Assembly (NCBI GenBank): GCA_948470475.1
Contig: OX419341.1
Location: 4,482,853-4,546,852, forward strand
Direction: 5' to 3'
DNA length: 64,000 bases
DNA from: Galaxea fascicularis
Taxonomy: Eukaryota > Cnidaria > Anthozoa > Scleractinia > Euphylliidae
The position numbers were made by a program, and so were the translations under genes. A model generated the notes under the pieces. That model was not told the origin of the DNA, did no database searches, and saw only the letters and a list, made by a program, of their open reading frames with translations. Shown here one piece after another: positions 10,996 to 20,417 of the stretch (its first letter is position 1; every line of letters starts with the position of its first letter).

Positions 10996-11050
10996 TTTTG
11001 AACTGCTTGTGCCGCGACCTTTTCAGCCGCCTGTGCCGCGCTCTTTTCGT

Positions 11051-11321
11051 GTAAGATAAAACTACTAGGTTTATCTGGTTATAATTGACAGTTACGTGAC
11101 GTACTTCCGTTCATTGTTCAGTTTAAGTGTGACCTGCTGCGTCCCTTCTCAATCAGTTTCGTTCGAGTCTCGTGCTACACTACGCGCTCGAATTTTTCGG
11201 TTTTCTTGATGGATGAGGAAACAACCTTGTGGTGTAAGGCCAGTGGTCTCACTGGCCCCACTGTAAAAGCTTTAACAGGAGGTGAATCCGTATCCATGCA
11301 GGCCATTCAGGCAATTGACCT

Positions 11322-11335
<14 letters not shown>
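11051..11335. other. intergenic, no gene seen
   Basis: Between the end of the Polinton-like remnant and the SINE. I see no coding pattern; it probably contains part of the element's flank. Confidence 0.5.
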
Positions 11336-11370
<35 letters not shown>

Positions 11371-11540
11371 AGTATCACGAGGTCACGCGTTCAAACCCCT
11401 TAAAAGTCCTGAACTTTTTTCAGGCTTTTTTACGCTGAATTGCATATAATTGCGTGCATAACAGCGAGGATCATTCTTCATTTGATTTCATTTCCGCAGT
11501 TCATATGATTCATTTCATATACTCATCACTCACAGTTTAC
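11336..11540 (+). repeat. tRNA-derived SINE (family 1)
   Basis: The head is tRNA-like: an A box in TAGCTCAGTTGGTTAGAGCG (11343-11362) and a B box in the region GTCACGCGTTCAAACCCC (11382-11399). The cloverleaf is not intact at the acceptor stem. It is followed by a hairpin-like TCCTGAA...TTCAGG segment and a tail rich in ATTTCAT repeats. This layout matches a SINE common in anthozoan genomes. It is not a functional tRNA gene. Confidence 0.75.
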
Positions 11541-11686
11541 TTTTTATTGTTCCTATCGAAAGGGCGGCATCATTAATTTTAAACATTTTCCGGTATTTTT
11601 AGTACAAGTGCTGTTTCTATAGTAACTCGTTCCCTAAGCTATTTTAACAGTGAAGTAAAGCTATGATTGTGTTTATTTATTCTAGC

Positions 11687-11849
11687 CTTCCAGAAGGCGA
11701 ACTCCGTGTACAGCTATACCATCTACGCAGTTCTGTGGCTCTTTGGTCAGCAGGTGGTCCCCTACCTGCTGATCAAATACTCAGAGAACTCCGGGCAGTT
11801 TGAGATTGCCCTCAACGTCAATCAGGCGTCGATTACGCTATCAGAATGA
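11687..11849 (+). CDS. orphan 3'-terminal exon candidate, unknown membrane protein
   Basis: An open frame of about 54 residues follows a good 3' splice site (pyrimidine-rich GTTTATTTATTCTAG ending at 11685). It has clearly coding-like, GC-richer codon use: an amphipathic start, a hydrophobic stretch containing AVLWLFGQQVVPYLLIKY, an acidic/polar segment and a stop at 11847-11849. I do not recognise the family. It lies tail to tail with Amt-A, about 50 bp from that gene's stop codon, and no matching upstream exon is visible to the left, where transposon relics fill the sequence. It may be the last exon of a gene whose other exons were displaced, or a captured fragment. The acceptor overlaps an AATAAA on the minus strand that could serve Amt-A. 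Confidence 0.35.
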
Positions 11850-11900
11850 GACCCTCCCATCACTAAAATATAGCCTGCTTTAGTTGTTATTCCGAATTCT

Positions 11901-12499
11901 CTAAAACCAGACTGACCGTCGCCATTGTGGTTGTGGCTTCCCCTCTTGTGTTGGTGTCGTCTGCCAGAAAGTTTCCTCTCTGTTTATGGCATTTGCTTCT
12001 TCATTTTCCTGTAATCTATCCACATCTATGTCAACGGGCTGTATCTGGCCACAGTCACAGTATGGCTTCGTGCCATAATTTCCTTCCAAGATCATTTCGT
12101 GCTCAGCAATTCCATGTTCAACTTTGTCAGCACCCGACAACTCGTCTTCGATGCTCACGCGGAGCCCACAAATCTTGTCAACCAGTAGTAGCTCTAGAAA
12201 TGTAGTAATTGCTGCCCATGCGGCAACAGCAACGGCTGTGAGCATTTGTACTCCCAGAAAGTGCCATGGACCCCCCTTGAAGATCCCATATTTGTTGGAG
12301 AATCCATTTTCAAGATCTCTCTCGGCAAACAAGGAAACACTCAGTAGGCCCCAAATTCCTGCAAAGCAGTGGGTTGGGACACAACCAACAGGATCATCGA
12401 TTCGCAGCCAGTTGAGAAGAGCACATCCTGGGCATGCCAGAAGAGCGCCTACTGCGCCAATAAGGAAGGTTTCCCAAGGGCGTGCAACAGGGCCGATGG
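11901..12499 (-). CDS. Amt-A exon 4 (last coding exon)
   Basis: The acceptor CCACAG is at 12505-12500. The first two bases complete the Ala codon of exon 3. The exon encodes ARPWETFLIGAVGALL, the second pore histidine, the last helices and the whole C-terminal tail ending in RRSVWF. Confidence 0.92.
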
Positions 12500-15400
12500 C
12501 TGTGGAGCAGAAGCAAATACGTAGCATAACATTCTTACTCTCACGCCTTTGCCGGTGTTGTTTCTTTGTAAAGAGATCATCATTTCGTCATATCTCACGA
12601 GTACGGCGTGAATACTAGTCTATGTATACACATGCATCCATGAAAACTGACTGGACTTGTCAAAATGCGGCTGTACTGTGACCACACTTACACAATCCCT
12701 TTTTTTTTAAAGCAATAAAGCTTGCAGTCGGCGTCAATCCTTGAGGTCCTATTAAAGGTTATCGGATACGGGATATTTAGGTAGAACATTGGAAGGATAC
12801 GAGATATTTGTTGGAAAACTTAACAGGATACGGGATATTTAAAAAGAAATTCTGGGATAACGAACATCAAAGTTGTCACTTTTCAACAGAATAAAATGGT
12901 TTAAAATAGGTCAATTGATCAATTATGAAGGCGCAAAAAGTGAAAAAACATACTTGCCGATGGGATTATTTGCAGAATTATATTTTGCATCAAACATTGA
13001 CAATGCCTGCCAATGTCGGCCCTTCCACATAGTTTGTCTAGTTCCCAAACATATTACGTGCACTGACGTCATCAGTAGTGTCTTGCATTATAGGGATACA
13101 AACCAGAGGAATTAATGGGTTACGGGACATTCGGGACAAAACTTACTGCGCTTTTCAAAAACACGCGAACTCTGAGGTTCAAAAGTCGCCTTTATAACAA
13201 TAGGCCATATTCGTATTCTCGGTATTGAACTGGATCTAGCATGAAGTGGAGGCTCTTGCGGGGGAATACATTTACAAAAAAGATTCCCCCGCAAGAGCCT
13301 CCATTTCATGCTAGATCCAGTTCAATACCGAGAATACGAATATGGCCTATTACGTTTTTCGCTGCCGTCAATCATAATTTCGATCACAAGGAACGAACCT
13401 TCAAATTCAGAAACACACAAAACGGATCGAAATCCACCAATCACCAATCACAAACCATGACCTTTTGAACTCGTTGAAGTAAACTTCTGTTTCCTATGAG
13501 GCCCGCTAAGATGATTGACGGCAGCGAAAAGCGCAAACGTCAGTTAGCTTTAGAACTTCAGAGTTCGCATGTTATTGAAAACCGCAGTAATGTCATATGG
13601 GATACAGTAAAAACCCTCGTGTAAGAACCTACTTTTTTAGGGCCCGATTACATGGCGAATTTCAGCCCGGGCTGAAATGTCAGCCCAGTCAACAGGGCTG
13701 AAATTTTGTTGCGATTACCTGACGAACTTCAGCCCGGGCTGAAATATTAACTTTTCCTTCCTACTAGCAGCAGCCAGCTTGTTTCCTGGAAAACAAAATC
13801 ACTGCGCATGTCCAAGCTCACTATTCAGCCCGGGCTGAAATTCCGTTTCGATTACATGAGGTTTTTTCAGATTTTCTGGCCCGTTTGCCCGGGCTGAAAA
13901 TCCTAGCCCGGTTTGAGCAAACCGGGCTAGGATTTTCAGCCCAGGCTGAAATGCGCCCCGGGCTGAATCACTCTCCATGTAATCGACAATTTGATTTTAA
14001 GAGGATTTGTTTCAGAAGCCGGGCTGAAGTTTCAGCTCGGTTAACCGGGCTGAAATTTCAGCCCGGGCTGAAATTCGCCATGTAATCGGGCCCTTAGAGT
14101 TTGGCAAAACAGGTTCTTATATTTTATGGTACTTACTGGCATTTTAGGCTAAGTAGGTTCTTAATTAGGTTTTTAATTTTTACGGAGTAGAAAAAAGTAT
14201 AATATATGGTTTGTTCTTCATTATAGACTGTTATTTTATAGAACAAATGCTTATAATCAAGAACAAACCAGTTATATATCAGAAAATGCCAGATCTAAAC
14301 TTGCAACAAGAAATGGCTTTGTGTCCTCTGTACTGGTTTATATAAAAATGAGCTGCAAGATGATACAGGCATGGAACACTTAAACCGAGACGAGGATTAC
14401 ATACAAATGATACATTCTTTTAATTGTAGCAGAATTGTTTTATAACAACAGTTCACATTTAACATACATTGTACATTTTTAGTTTCACTGTGCAATTTTT
14501 TGATCTCTAAAGACAACCTTTTTGGTAAAATATTATAAATAAAATAGTTTAACCCCACATATAAGAACCTGTTGGAATGTTTTGGCTAAACAGGTTCTTA
14601 TATATTGGGGTATTAAAGTAGCAAATTTCTGCCTGGAGGTTCTTAATTTTCTAGGTTCTTACACGCGGGTTTTTACTGTACTCGGACCGCCCCCCTCCGA
14701 ATGGGGCCTCATCCTGACATAAATTCCCTGAACTATACTTGTTATACTAATCTGATGAATAAGTCTGCGACTTGTATGGTCTTAAATCCAAGATGAACCG
14801 AAGCAGTCATAATTCTAAGCTTGTACCGTCTGTGGAGGTGACTTCGTAATTAGCGTGCATGTATCACCTTGGGTTAATTTACCTGTTATGCTGACCAACC
14901 CTGCCAGAATGCCAGTCACAAAGATTGGAATGTTCAGCTTGTTTTTAAAGAAAATGTAACTAGAGAGATGGAGAGAAAATCACAGAAAGAAATCATGCCT
15001 TTTGCACATTACCACATTTAGTTTGTAAATAAAGGACATTAATTTGGATCTCTGGTTAACTTGGTTGTTAATAAATAAGTAAATAGAGGAAAATAAGAAA
15101 AAAGAAAAAAATAGAAAAAAATGTATATACCAGTCCTTGCAAAAAACATGTGGAATTCTTAGAATGTTGACTTTAGTGATAAGCCATTCCACTTCCTTCA
15201 GAATAGCGTGTTAATTCATAGCCACCAAACGAAAGAAAACCGCACTTAGTTATACTCAAATTTTAGTTTCATTCCTTCACAAGTGTATTTATTTGAATGC
15301 AAAAAATAGGGACTTTAGGTCTAGTGACATTGGTCCAAAATTTTACACCACAAAATCAGCTTTTCTTTTCTTCTTGTTTTTCTTGTTTGTTTTTTGAACG

Positions 15401-18039
15401 GACCATATATCACCCTTTATAATTATGTCGTTTGGCGGAGACCACTGAAACTCACCTGTATACCATTCCCAGAATTCCTCCACCTATGGAGCCATGGATT
15501 GTTACGACAGCTGCCCTGTATGAAGGTGACAAAGTTGAGAGCACATGAAACAAATTCAAATTTTATGATTTATAGTGAGAGCGAAGTGGTCACTATGTGT
15601 TTGAGTGTCATTTGCTTGCTTAAAGTGCACATGAAACGAAATTATACCACGAAATTATAAATACTTTAACGGAAAAATAAAGTATCTGGCTCCGCGGAAA
15701 CTTATTTTAAAAAGGGACAAAAGTTTGGTATTTCGTGGTAAAATTTTAGACCAGGGCCTGGGGTCTAATCTAGTGGTCGTGACGTCATTCATGTGTATTG
15801 ACAACAGCGTCTCTTCAGTGCGACCCTCATTTTGCAAAAGAATCCGGTGGACTTTGAAAGCTACTTTTTCTATTGATATGGCTGAAAGCGATCAGGAATT
15901 CTCCTCCAGTACATCCGAAGAAGATCTAGAGTCTAACACACGAATGGACGTCACAATGACCTTGTGGCCGCGCGAAGAATGTGGCAAATTTCAGACGCGG
16001 AAATGCAAATTTCAAAGAGTGAAAACCAGTGGATAAGCTTCGTTTACAAGGGGAAAGAAGTTAAAAATAAAATAGCGAGCATGTAAACCACTCGAAAATG
16101 TGAAAAAAGAGGTGGTAAAATTTCACTTCATGTGCACTTTAATATCAAGACCAAAGAACGAAAAGTTTGGTCGTTTCGGCTGGCTTAGTGTGAAGTGTTC
16201 AATACTTACCACCTTTTCCTGATATCTTATGCTCCACACCAACCGGGTGTGACCGAATTTGCACTCATCCAAGTTGGCGGCCACCGATCAAAACAAAATA
16301 AAGACGGACCACGTAAAAAACGCAGTTTACTTTCTATTTGATGTTAAATGGATTTTCCGTTTATATTTCTTTTTCCTTTAATTATTATAACCAAAAATAT
16401 AATTTAGCCTCGTAAATCTTGGTGTATCGTCGTAATAGTTGCACGATGGTGTAATGTAAGCAAACCATTTCGACTTTAAAAATTAGCGCAATAAATCTTG
16501 GAAACAAGAAAGACAAAGAAATGCTACAGATTGATCGCTAGGAAAAGGAAGCGGTCTTTTACTACAAAATTTTTCACAGAGCTCTGTATGTGACGACGGT
16601 TGATTGACAAATAATCGAGACGTATTTGTTTAAGTGATACTAATACTAGAGTGTTAGAAGGTGTTTTGAAATACTTGTCAAGTGACACACAAATTTGGCG
16701 CGTGGATGAATTTAGAAGGTTACATCTTAATTGCCCGCGCCGCCATCTTGGATGATATGCAAATTGCGATCCATCTTAAATAGCGATCAGATGCAAACTG
16801 CGTGATTACTAAATAAGGAGATGTCGTGCGTCCTAGTTACACACATCCCGCTTCCAATTAGTGCTGATCAGCATCAAAATTGAGTAGAGGGATCTCCATT
16901 GGAAACAAAAGGATTGACGGGGGATTAAAAATCCAACAGACACTGTAGACCATTTTTTGTGGCGAAAGGTCTTCTGGGAAGGCTTTCGCCGCTATGCCAT
17001 GGCGTTGAGTGAGTGAAAGCGTAACCATCTATATTGCGCAATACTGGGCAAATATCTATTTCACAGACTTGGTACATCAATTGTCAGAAATAAACTCTAT
17101 TTGTTACCCAATTTATTTTTTCAAAACACAATACCCTTTTGGTTTTCTATTCAGCCTAAGCTAAATGCACTCATAGACTGCCTATTTTTTTTCTTTTGAT
17201 CTAACGAAGGGGTGTAGCGGTCGTGAATGACCTTTATCAACAACAAGAACCATGTGGCTATTCCTTTGAATAGTGATCACAAGAAATAACACACTGTTGT
17301 ACCTTGAAGCTAGTTTCCATTTCATGCCGCTTATACCAAACGTACTTCCGCAGTTGAAGCCCAACCAGCCCCACCACAACATGAAGGTTCCTAGGATAAC
17401 ATTTGTCGGCGAGGCCATTTGGTTTGGTGGTCCGTTTGCATCAAAGCGTCCTGTTCGTGGCTTCAGCATTAACGTGGCCACTAAGCCACTAACACCTCCC
17501 ACGAGATGCACTGGACCACAGCCGGCGATATCCACTGCGCCCATCTTACGAAGCCATCCACTGTCACTCCAGATCCAATGTGCAGGAAAACTGTATGTCA
17601 GCGTGTTGAGGAAAGAGTACATTGTGTACGCTTTTAAACTTGTTCTTTCAGCCATCGCTCCAGAAACAATGGTAGTGGCAGTAGTCGAAAACGACAGGTA
17701 GAAAAAGTACCTTGAAAACACATGTCCCATTTCGTTTTCATTTGTATCCGTTAAGAAGTAGCCTAGCCCACAGAATGCGTTTCCACGACCGCTTGTGCCA
17801 AAGCTGAAAGCGAATCCAAATAGCCAGTAGGACAATCCTCCATAGATCACATCAACCGCGTTCTTGACCATGATGTTTACTTCGTTTTTCCTGGAGACCA
17901 TGCCAGATTCGAAGAGGCCGAATCCAGACTGCATGGTGAAGATGGTAAAGGCGTTCGTGAGAATCCAAGTGGCATCATCGACATCATCTGAATGGATTCC
18001 ATCTCTATGTGTATTTGTTGATGGTGTTATGACCGCCAT
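11901..18039 (-). CDS. Amt-type ammonium transporter, four exons (Amt-A)
   Basis: Exons on the minus strand: 18039-17303, 15515-15456, 14959-14883 and 12499-11901. All introns are GT-AG and the 1473-bp total is in frame, giving 490 residues. The protein moves ammonium across the plasma membrane as a trimer of 11-helix subunits. Visible family marks: TMQSGFGLFESGM then KNEVNIMVKNAVD near residues 35-63, TTATTIVSGAMAER at 119-132, AHWIW, and DIAGCGPVHLVGG with the first pore His H178. Then come LGTFMLWWGWLGFNCGSTFG, and DDPVGCVPTH with the second pore His H335, followed by GIFKGGPW. The C-terminal cytosolic tail is acidic and divergent. It is Amt/MEP-like, not Rh-like. Introns 1 and 3 are full of transposons. 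In symbiotic cnidarians such transporters feed nitrogen to, or recover it from, algae; that role here is inference. Confidence 0.93.
12741..13140 (+). repeat. GGATACGGGATATTT repeat family, in Amt-A intron 3
   Basis: Contains three degenerate copies of GGATACGGGATATTT near its left end and a related GGGTTACGGGACATT at the right end. It matches 30605-31165 in inverted orientation over most of its length (shared GAAATTCTGGGAT, GAAGGCGCAAAAAG, TGACGTCATCAGT and GGGATACAAACCA segments). It is a dispersed element of unknown class. Confidence 0.75.
13200..13353. repeat. long inverted repeat (about 68-bp arms)
   Basis: The arm running from AATAGGCCATATTCGTATTC (about 13200) to GCGGGGGA (13267) is the reverse complement of about 13285-13352, with one mismatch and a loop of about 17 bp. 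A transcript of Amt-A intron 3 would fold here into a stable hairpin. A second, weaker inverted pair encloses the right side: GCTGCCGTCAATCAT at about 13361 with ATGATTGACGGCAGC at 13511. Confidence 0.9.
13605..14678. mobile_element. TIR element with TA target site (mariner-like MITE), interrupted
   Basis: The ends CAGTAAAAACCCTCGTGTAA and its near-perfect reverse complement (CGCGGGTTTTTACTG) are each flanked by TA (13603-13604, 14679-14680). Subtracting the nested element at 13640-14093 leaves about 617 bp. The interior carries repeated AAGAACCTGTT/AACAGGTTCTT inverted motifs (e.g. 14563-14600). No transposase. It lies in Amt-A intron 3. Confidence 0.8.
13640..14093. mobile_element. PIF/Harbinger-type MITE built of CAGCCCGGGCTG palindromes
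   Basis: The terminal inverted repeats start GGGCCCGATTACATGGCGAA and extend about 39 bp, flanked by TTA on both sides (13637-13639, 14094-14096), the 3-bp target duplication typical of PIF/Harbinger. The inside holds seven or so copies of the self-complementary core CAGCCCGGGCTG or close variants, so nearly every part can pair with every other part. It is nested in the 13605-14678 element only 35 bp from its left end. Confidence 0.88.
14883..14959 (-). CDS. Amt-A exon 3 (77 bp)
   Basis: Bounded by CTCTCTAG before 14959 and GGTAAAT after the last base. It encodes YIFFKNKLNIPIFVTGILAG and LVSIT. The length and both phases match Amt-B exon 3 exactly. Confidence 0.92.
15456..15515 (-). CDS. Amt-A exon 2 (60 bp)
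   Basis: Bounded by CATACAG before 15515 and GTGAGT after 15456. It encodes AAVVTIHGSIGGGILGMVY, the Amt helix with the TIxGxxGGG motif. It is too short to stand out as an ORF and is placed by splice sites and by the same exon in Amt-B. Confidence 0.92.
15624..16138. mobile_element. piggyBac-type MITE, 515 bp, in Amt-A intron 1
   Basis: TTAA lies on both sides (15620-15623, 16139-16142), directly followed by inverted ends AGTGCACATGAA. TTAA targets with such ends point to piggyBac mobilisation. Inside is a plus-strand frame (to 16036) with a Met at 15878 beginning MAESDQEFSSSTSEEDLES. This acidic, Ser-rich start resembles proteins carried by piggyBac-related elements of corals, but it is a remnant at best. 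Confidence 0.8.
16140..17302. other. rest of Amt-A intron 1, no further feature
   Basis: A/T-rich intron sequence between the piggyBac-type MITE and exon 1. There is a GCGCCGCCATCTTGGATG segment near 16738, reminiscent of repeats seen elsewhere in such genomes, but no defined element or coding pattern. Confidence 0.5.
17303..18039 (-). CDS. Amt-A exon 1 (first coding exon)
   Basis: Starts at the first Met before the conserved DDATWILTN and ends at the donor AAG|GTACAA (intron base 17302). The open frame runs on to 17182, but the sequence past ASR has no family similarity. The identical donor context in Amt-B fixes the boundary. Confidence 0.92.
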
Positions 18040-19252
18040 CGCTGAGTTTGATGTCCAACTTGGCGTGCTCGTTTAATCAGTTGTTCCGGCTGCAACAGAA
18101 TTTAAAATGTTTCACATGGCTCTAAATAGCGTACGAATCGTCAAGTGTGATTTTGAAGTCTTCTCTATAATGGTAAAGAGAAGTGAGGAATAGGCTCTTA
18201 CCGAAAGTGCTCGTAAAAAAAGCATTAAATGCTAAAAGCAGTGCTTGTTTTTTGCCAAAAAAGTGCTAAAGTAATGCTAATTTTTTTAAAAAGTGCTCCT
18301 CGGTTACATAAAAATGCTCACTTTTTTCCGATTCTTTTAAACATAGAGTATTACATTTTTCAGATTTTCAGTTACATTTTTCAACAACAAATTCTAACGA
18401 AATTCAAGCCGGAATAAACTCTCGTCACTTCGAGGTTACAGTATTACATTTCGTTCAATTTATTTAACTGCGGGCGAACTTCTCTTGAACTCCGAATTAA
18501 AAGGAAGGCGTTAAAATTGTGAAGAACTCGTGCGCTCACGTTCTATATCAAACCGCGGCTACGTCAGTTTACGTTATTATGGAGCTTACGAATCGACGAC
18601 TTTTACACGGCGGCGCCGTTAGATTGGGTGACATGCCCTCTGCGCATGCCTGACTGAGCACTTGCCGGCGTCGCACTAAAGTCGACGACGTTGATTTGAA
18701 CGATTTGCCGGCGTCTTGGAAATAGCAGGACGTGAGATTCATTTCTCAAAGTTTTCCTCCGATACTTCAGATGTTTTTGCCAAATAATTCAAGTATCACA
18801 CTAGGGGCATGTTCTTGACATATGGTTTTGATTTTTTTGTCTGTTTTCATTCAAGTTACGGCCTTTTACAGCGCCATGGCGAATAGTCCAACTAACAATG
18901 AAAGCGCTAAGTAAGTGGTTATCCCGTCAGGTGGCTGCAGCTGTTCAGCAAGTTTATAAAATAAATAAAATAACTAACTTTTATTTACCCTCGGCAGTAT
19001 TCATAGCACACAAATGTTAGTGGGGTCGAGCAAATACATGAAACAAATAATCAGTTATATCAAACCTAACATGATTAAGCTTATCAATGTTCTCCCTGTA
19101 GAAACGATCTCGGTCTTGCAATTCATCTTTTGTTTTTTCCAAACTTTCGTTGTTCCAGCACGGAAACTCTGGATTTGTTCACTTATGAGCATCGTATAAA
19201 CGTAAAACTTCTTATTCGTTTGTAAAGCTGTTTCGGAAAACATCATGTAATA
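18040..19252. other. intergenic upstream of Amt-A, no gene seen
   Basis: Holds the presumed Amt-A promoter and 5' leader. There is a stretch of AAAAAGTGCT-type repeats at about 18210-18330 and a short GC-rich segment at 18600-18730. I could not place a TATA box or a start with confidence. Confidence 0.45.
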
Positions 19253-19648
19253 GCCCATTGCAGAAACGTGAGGGGACTGGGATAAAGTGTGGTTGTTTTT
19301 TGTTTGTTTGAAAAACTAAGATATTCATGAAAGATCAACTAACTTTGAGAGTCTTAAGCAAGAATAGAAGTATTATTTAGTGGAGGAAAATGGCAAAATG
19401 ATAGCTCCTCAAATATCACCTAAAATAGAGAGTTTGTATGGATTGGGTGGACAGGCCAAAAAATTGTAAGGGTTTGTATGGAATTTTGCAACTTTTGCAA
19501 GACGCTCATTTGGACAATTTACAGCTGAAAACTCTCAAACTTGACTGGGTAGCTTTTCATTCAGTAACATTTCAGTTGAAATGTTTAGATTTTCAATCTA
19601 ATCAATATAAGAAACTGGTCCGAGTCCTCTCACGTTTCTGCAATGGGC
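19253..19648. mobile_element. MITE-like TIR element, about 400 bp
   Basis: GCCCATTGCAGAAACGTGAG at the left end and its reverse complement (two mismatches over about 30 bp) at the right end, with TA on both sides. No coding capacity. Confidence 0.75.
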
Positions 19649-19649
19649 T

Positions 19650-20417
19650 ATACAAGCTCTCTTTTCTTCAAAGACAGGCATTTTGGTTTGAAGAACTCGC
19701 CTTGTGAAAAGATAATTAAAAGCAAACTTCAGAAACGGCGGAAAAATTTGTCGCGCGCGCACAAACGTCGTCGTCTTTACTGAGAATCGTAAATTCAAAT
19801 TTCTACAGGACGACGACGTGAACCTATGACACACTCAACACACACACTCAACCAAGATAGGAGAAGAAAAAGTAGGAACCAGCCACTGAGAACGTTTGGC
19901 AGGAAAATCTATAAAAGCGGTTCATGCCGAAAGTTTTCAACAGTGCTTTGAACACAATCAGATTATAAATCAGTCGAAGACGGAGATGAACAAAATTTTG
20001 ATGAGAAAAGAAGATTGTGGGCCACATTTTATGTGTTTTCTGCAGACTTCAAGACGTGTGAAAATTGGTTGAAAATTTGTGTTCTTGTTCTGACTCTTGA
20101 CTTGAGCTGCATGAAAAAGGCAAAAATGGTTTGGGTTGACGAAATGATTTGCGTATATAATTAACAAACTTTTAAATGTTGGAAACGGTTTATGAAAACT
20201 CAGTTAAATGACTTGCGAGATGTGAAATATCACTGTTCAGTTATAACTATCAATATTTTTTACATGAATTAATACTCCGTAACGAACCGTGTACCGCCCT
20301 CACCTTTTTGGTTCCCCTCTGTCAAACTTCAGTATGAGTTAGTTGGGTACGATCTGTGAAACTTCTCGTGTATATTCGAAATTTGCTACTCCGTCCAGGT
20401 AACTTAGTGACGTTTGC
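19650..20417. other. intergenic, no gene seen
   Basis: A/T-rich with no recognisable coding region or repeat boundary. A (CG)n-like CGCGCGCGC run lies at about 19752. Confidence 0.45.

Larger units (their letters stand above)
9259..11050 (-). pseudogene. F54H12.2-like capsid-associated protein of a Polinton/adintovirus-like element, broken by a MITE
   Basis: Minus-strand pseudogene. The N-terminal part is Ala/Lys-rich (about 11050-10990, interrupted by a poly-C tract of about 16 bases) and runs to LFIKNLLEYSDDYAETVG and FWYLDN near 10615. The sequence resumes after an inserted MITE (10150-10602) with IPLNRYSFFEELSD, LPPMRLLFDIVLEDDAELI, the QITPGVKDAEHVFVFYQK segment, ACRLQYG, NDYNTGTQLNV and finally YPVIYFDL. 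I recognise this as the family named after nematode F54H12.2, which lies next to pX and protease genes in Polinton-like elements and is probably a capsid protein. Besides the insertion there are frameshifts near 9620 and 9280, an internal stop near 9515, and uncertain frame upstream of 10740. No functional protein can be made. Confidence 0.7.

Noticed and set aside
11336..11410. tRNA gene upstream of Amt-A
   Set aside because: Same reasoning: a tRNA-like head with a SINE tail and no intact cloverleaf.
17182..17302. Extension of Amt-A exon 1 to the ORF stop
   Set aside because: A splice donor at 17302 shared with Amt-B ends the family similarity. The extension reads intron.
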